NCBI GenBank assembly: GCA_030601545.1
Contig: JAUVTM010000126.1
Span: forward strand, 1 to 6,472
Length of the DNA stretch: 6,472 nucleotides
Reading direction: 5' to 3'
Origin: Syntrophobacterales bacterium
GTDB lineage: Bacteria > Desulfobacterota > Syntrophobacteria > BM002
Part shown: positions 3,936-6,472 of the stretch, in pieces
Layout of the letters: every line of letters begins with the position of its first letter
Position numbering within the stretch: position 1 is the first letter of the stretch
The notes under the pieces: model-generated
Told to the model about the DNA's origin: nothing
Databases searched by the model: none
What the model saw: the letters and a program-made list of their open reading frames with translations, nothing else
Position numbers and translations under genes: made by a program

Positions 3936-5774
3936 GAAACTTTATTTACAGATATGTTGTGTATAGGTGCCGGGCTGGCAGGTGAGCGCGTTGCCGTTGA
4001 GGCGGCCACTGCCGGCTTTGACACCATCTGTCTGAGTATTGTACCTCCCAGACGGTCCCACTCTTCAGCAGCCCAGGGAGGTATGCAGGCATCCTTGGGA
4101 CACTGCGCCATGGGAGAGGGCGACTGCCCCGACGTCCACTTTGAGGACACAGTGAAAGGCTCCGATTGGGGTGCTGATCAGGAGGTGGTACGCCTTTTTG
4201 TTGAAAGAGCTCCCGAGGCTGTTAGGGAGATGGCCTTTTGGGGGATCCCGTGGAACCGGGTTGTGCCTGGAAGATCTGCCTATTTCAAGGGTGGAAAAGA
4301 ATTCGAAAAGGTGGAGGCAACCGAGAAGGAGGGACTGATAACCGCAAGATCCTTCGGTGGGACCGCCAAGTGGAGAACCTGCTATACCTCAGACGGCACC
4401 GGTCACACGCTGCTCTACACCATGGACAACAAGGTGGTGGAGTTGGGGGTCACTGTCCATGACCGGATAGAGGCCATTGCACTCATCCATGACGGAGAAA
4501 CCTGCACTGGTGTTGTGGCCAGATGTCTGAAGACAGGAAAACTCAGGGTTTATCTGGCCAAGGCAACGCTCATTGCCACAGGCGGTTACGGTAGGATCTA
4601 CCGGGAGACCACCAACGCGGTGATTAATGACGGCGGCGGTGCCATTATCGCCCTTGACACCGAGGTGGTTCCCTTGGGCAATCCTGAAGCAATCCAGTTC
4701 CACCCCACCGGTATCGTTCCCACCAATATCCTGGTGACGGAGGGCTGCCGGGGCGACGGTGGGACCTTGTTGGATGTGAATGAAAACCGGTTCATGCACG
4801 AGTATGAGCCTGAAAAAGAAGAGCTGGCATCCCGGGACGTGGTATCCCGCTGGATGACGCATCACATTCGCCAGGGTCTTGGGGTGAAAAGCCCCTACGG
4901 CGACCACCTCTGGCTGGATATCCGCCACTTGGGTGAACATCACATCAAGACCAAGCTCAGAGAAGTTGAGGAAATCTGCAATAATTTTCTGGGCGTCGAT
5001 CCTCTCACCCAACTGATTCCAGTGCGGCCGGCCCAGCATTACACCATGGCAGGAGTCCGGACCAACAAAGATGGTGCCGCGTATGGGCTCAAAGGGCTCT
5101 TTTCGGCTGGTGAGGCCGCGTGCTGGGATATGCACGGTCTTAATCGGCTGGGGGGGAACTCTCTGGCCGAGACGATCGTTGCCGGAAAGATTGTGGGCGA
5201 AAAAATTGTTGAGTTTCTCCAAGATTACGAGGTCCAATACAACACAGGCGTAATCAGAGATGCTGTGATCAGGCAACAGGAGCGGATCGACGGGTTAATT
5301 TCGGGCAAAGACGGCAATGAAAACGTCTATGAGATTCGCAACGCTATGCAGGGTGAGCTCATGGAACGGGTGGGGATTTTTAGAAACGGTTCGGATCTGC
5401 AAAAGGCGGTGGACAACCTGCAGGACATCTATGCACGAGCCCAGCAGGTGGGCCTGCGCTCAAACGGCATTGGCGTTAATCCTGAATTAACACTTGCTTT
5501 GAAAATCCAGGGCATGGTGAAGCTGGCCCTCTGTACGGCTTACGGGGCGCTGCAGCGCACAGAGAGCCGGGGCTGCCATGCCCGCGAGGACCATGAGGCC
5601 AGGAATGATCGGGATTGGTGGAACCGAACTCTGGCTACCTGGAAAGAGGGGGATGACCTACCGACCCTCAATTATGAACCTGCCACAGAGACTGTGGAAC
5701 TACCACCAGCTGAGAGAGGGTATGGGGTGTGTAAGATCATTAGCTGCGACGGCGAAATCATAGGAGAGGAATAA
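3933..5774 (+). CDS. frdA: Fumarate reductase/succinate dehydrogenase flavoprotein subunit
   Basis: Catalytic subunit that interconverts fumarate and succinate on covalently bound FAD at the cytoplasmic face. Seen in 613 residues: dinucleotide-binding GAGLAG (12-17); HSSAAQGG (43-50), with His43 the expected FAD-linking residue, at the same number as in Wolinella FrdA; QFHPTG (255-260, His257); VTEGCRGDGG (268-277, Thr269); SRDVVSR (300-306, catalytic proton-transfer Arg301); QHYTMAGV (368-375, His369); and HGLNRLGGNS (401-410, Arg405), all dicarboxylate-site residues. SRGCHAREDHEARND (545-559) is the usual C-terminal signature. Somewhat shorter than Wolinella FrdA (about 656) but with no block missing. 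Starts at TTG 3933, set by GGAGGA. The stop is 1 bp before frdB, so translation is probably coupled. A 295-codon frame on the other strand (5276-4389) is only its shadow. Confidence 0.96.
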   Translation: METLFTDMLCIGAGLAGERVAVEAATAGFDTICLSIVPPRRSHSSAAQGGMQASLGHCAMGEGDCPDVHFEDTVKGSDWGADQEVVRLFVERAPEAVREMAFWGIPWNRVVPGRSAYFKGGKEFEKVEATEKEGLITARSFGGTAKWRTCYTSDGTGHTLLYTMDNKVVELGVTVHDRIEAIALIHDGETCTGVVARCLKTGKLRVYLAKATLIATGGYGRIYRETTNAVINDGGGAIIALDTEVVPLGNPEAIQFHPTGIVPTNILVTEGCRGDGGTLLDVNENRFMHEYEPEKEELASRDVVSRWMTHHIRQGLGVKSPYGDHLWLDIRHLGEHHIKTKLREVEEICNNFLGVDPLTQLIPVRPAQHYTMAGVRTNKDGAAYGLKGLFSAGEAACWDMHGLNRLGGNSLAETIVAGKIVGEKIVEFLQDYEVQYNTGVIRDAVIRQQERIDGLISGKDGNENVYEIRNAMQGELMERVGIFRNGSDLQKAVDNLQDIYARAQQVGLRSNGIGVNPELTLALKIQGMVKLALCTAYGALQRTESRGCHAREDHEARNDRDWWNRTLATWKEGDDLPTLNYEPATETVELPPAERGYGVCKIISCDGEIIGEE

Positions 5775-5775
5775 G

Positions 5776-6472
5776 ATGGCAAGAAGGCTGAACTTCAATA
5801 TATTCCGCTATAATCCGCAGGATCCAAACTCTGTCCCTCATACGGACACCTTTGATCTCGAAGAGACTGAGAGCATGACACTTTTTATCGCCCTGACTCA
5901 GCTTCGGGAGGAGAAGGATTCGTCGCTTCAGTTCGATTTTTGTTGCCGCGCCGGCATATGTGGAGCATGCGCCATGATGATCAACGGCAGGCCTGGTCTT
6001 GCCTGTCACACCCTTACCAAAGAGCTGCCTGAGGAGATCACTTTAATGCCCCTGCCAATATTCAAGTTGATTGGAGACCTCTCTGTGGACACAGGCACCT
6101 GGTTTAGGGCGATGAATGAGAAGGTGGAATCTTGGATTCACACCAACAAAACCTTCGATCCGCAGTCTGAAGCAGAGAGGATGGACAATGCCCTAGCCGA
6201 AGAGATTTATGAACTGGAGCGCTGCATAGAATGCGGTTGTTGTGTGGCTGGCTGTGGGACTGCCAACATGCGGGAGGACTTCATGGGGGCAGCTTCCATG
6301 AACCGGATAGCCCGCTTCATCATGGATCCGAGAGATCAACGCACTGAAAAAGAGTATTTTGAGGTGATCGGTACCGATGAGGGTATATTCGGCTGTATGG
6401 GTCTTTTAGGGTGCGAGGATGTGTGTCCCAAGCATCTTCCTTTGCAAGACCAACTTGGCATTCTCCGCCGCA
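5776..6472 (+). CDS. frdB: Fumarate reductase/succinate dehydrogenase iron-sulfur subunit, 3' end cut by window edge
   Basis: Passes electrons between the FAD of FrdA and the haems of FrdC through three clusters. Seen: 232 codons from ATG 5776 with no stop, so only about the last 10-20 residues are missing compared with Wolinella FrdB (about 239). The N-terminal ferredoxin domain holds CCRAGICGAC (56-65) and Cys77; Cys57, 62, 65 and 77 fit the [2Fe-2S] ligands at the same numbers as in Wolinella. The C-terminal domain has CIECGCCVAGC (150-160): Cys150, 153, 156 with Cys217 for [4Fe-4S]. Cys160, 207 and 213 (FGCMGLLGCEDVCP, 205-218) fit [3Fe-4S]. The ribosome site AGGAGAGGA overlaps the end of frdA, and the frdA stop is 1 bp upstream. 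All ligands are intact, so a functional subunit is expected. Confidence 0.96.
   Translation, partial: MARRLNFNIFRYNPQDPNSVPHTDTFDLEETESMTLFIALTQLREEKDSSLQFDFCCRAGICGACAMMINGRPGLACHTLTKELPEEITLMPLPIFKLIGDLSVDTGTWFRAMNEKVESWIHTNKTFDPQSEAERMDNALAEEIYELERCIECGCCVAGCGTANMREDFMGAASMNRIARFIMDPRDQRTEKEYFEVIGTDEGIFGCMGLLGCEDVCPKHLPLQDQLGILRR

Noticed and set aside
4389..5276. 295-codon minus-strand frame inside frdA
   Set aside because: Antisense to a well-conserved flavoprotein gene; its length follows from frdA codon use and it has no promoter, ribosome site or motif of its own.

Overview
The window looks like chromosomal DNA of an anaerobic, menaquinone-using bacterium, most plausibly a sulfate-reducing deltaproteobacterium (Desulfobacterota). 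The reasons are a Wolinella-type dihaem fumarate reductase/succinate dehydrogenase in the order C-A-B, a CooC/AcsF-type nickel-insertion ATPase of the CO dehydrogenase/acetyl-CoA synthase (Wood-Ljungdahl) world, and a FolE2-type GTP cyclohydrolase. Organism assignment is inference from gene content. No rRNA or tRNA gene was seen.

Layout. On the minus strand at the left is a two-gene unit, cooC (1516 to 755) then folE2 (742 running off the left edge), 12 bp apart. It is read from a convincing extended -10 promoter (1593-1620) with a 7-8-7 inverted repeat just downstream of the -10. The non-coding stretch 1621-1973 holds two short hairpins and an inverted array of 7-bp repeats. Next, also on the minus strand, is a 93-residue protein (2255 to 1974). 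It resembles the dimerisation (HisKA) helix pair of a sensor kinase, but it has Val where the phospho-accepting His should be and has no ATPase domain. It has its own promoter at 2330-2359.

The stretch 2360-3273 carries no gene I can support. It holds an 11-bp direct repeat, a 13-bp hairpin and, at 2898-3084, a 187-base element that folds into nested, abutting perfect stems forming a three-way junction. This is the best candidate here for an undescribed structured RNA or mobile relic. Directly after it comes a near-consensus sigma-70 promoter (TTGACA, 17 bp, TAAAAT, 3093-3121). Its -10 and start region are covered by a 20-bp near-palindrome that recurs 21 bp downstream, which is the geometry of a repressible promoter.

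The plus-strand operon frdC (3274-3921), frdA (3933-5774) and frdB (5776 to the right edge) encodes a membrane-bound succinate:quinone oxidoreductase. FrdC anchors the complex and carries two b haems, FrdA carries covalent FAD and the dicarboxylate site, and FrdB carries the [2Fe-2S], [4Fe-4S] and [3Fe-4S] clusters. Key residues of all three match the Wolinella enzyme. In a sulfate reducer such a complex would join succinate/fumarate to menaquinone. The left unit would serve nickel-enzyme maturation and folate (C1 carrier) synthesis, so both halves fit a strict anaerobe's carbon and energy metabolism.
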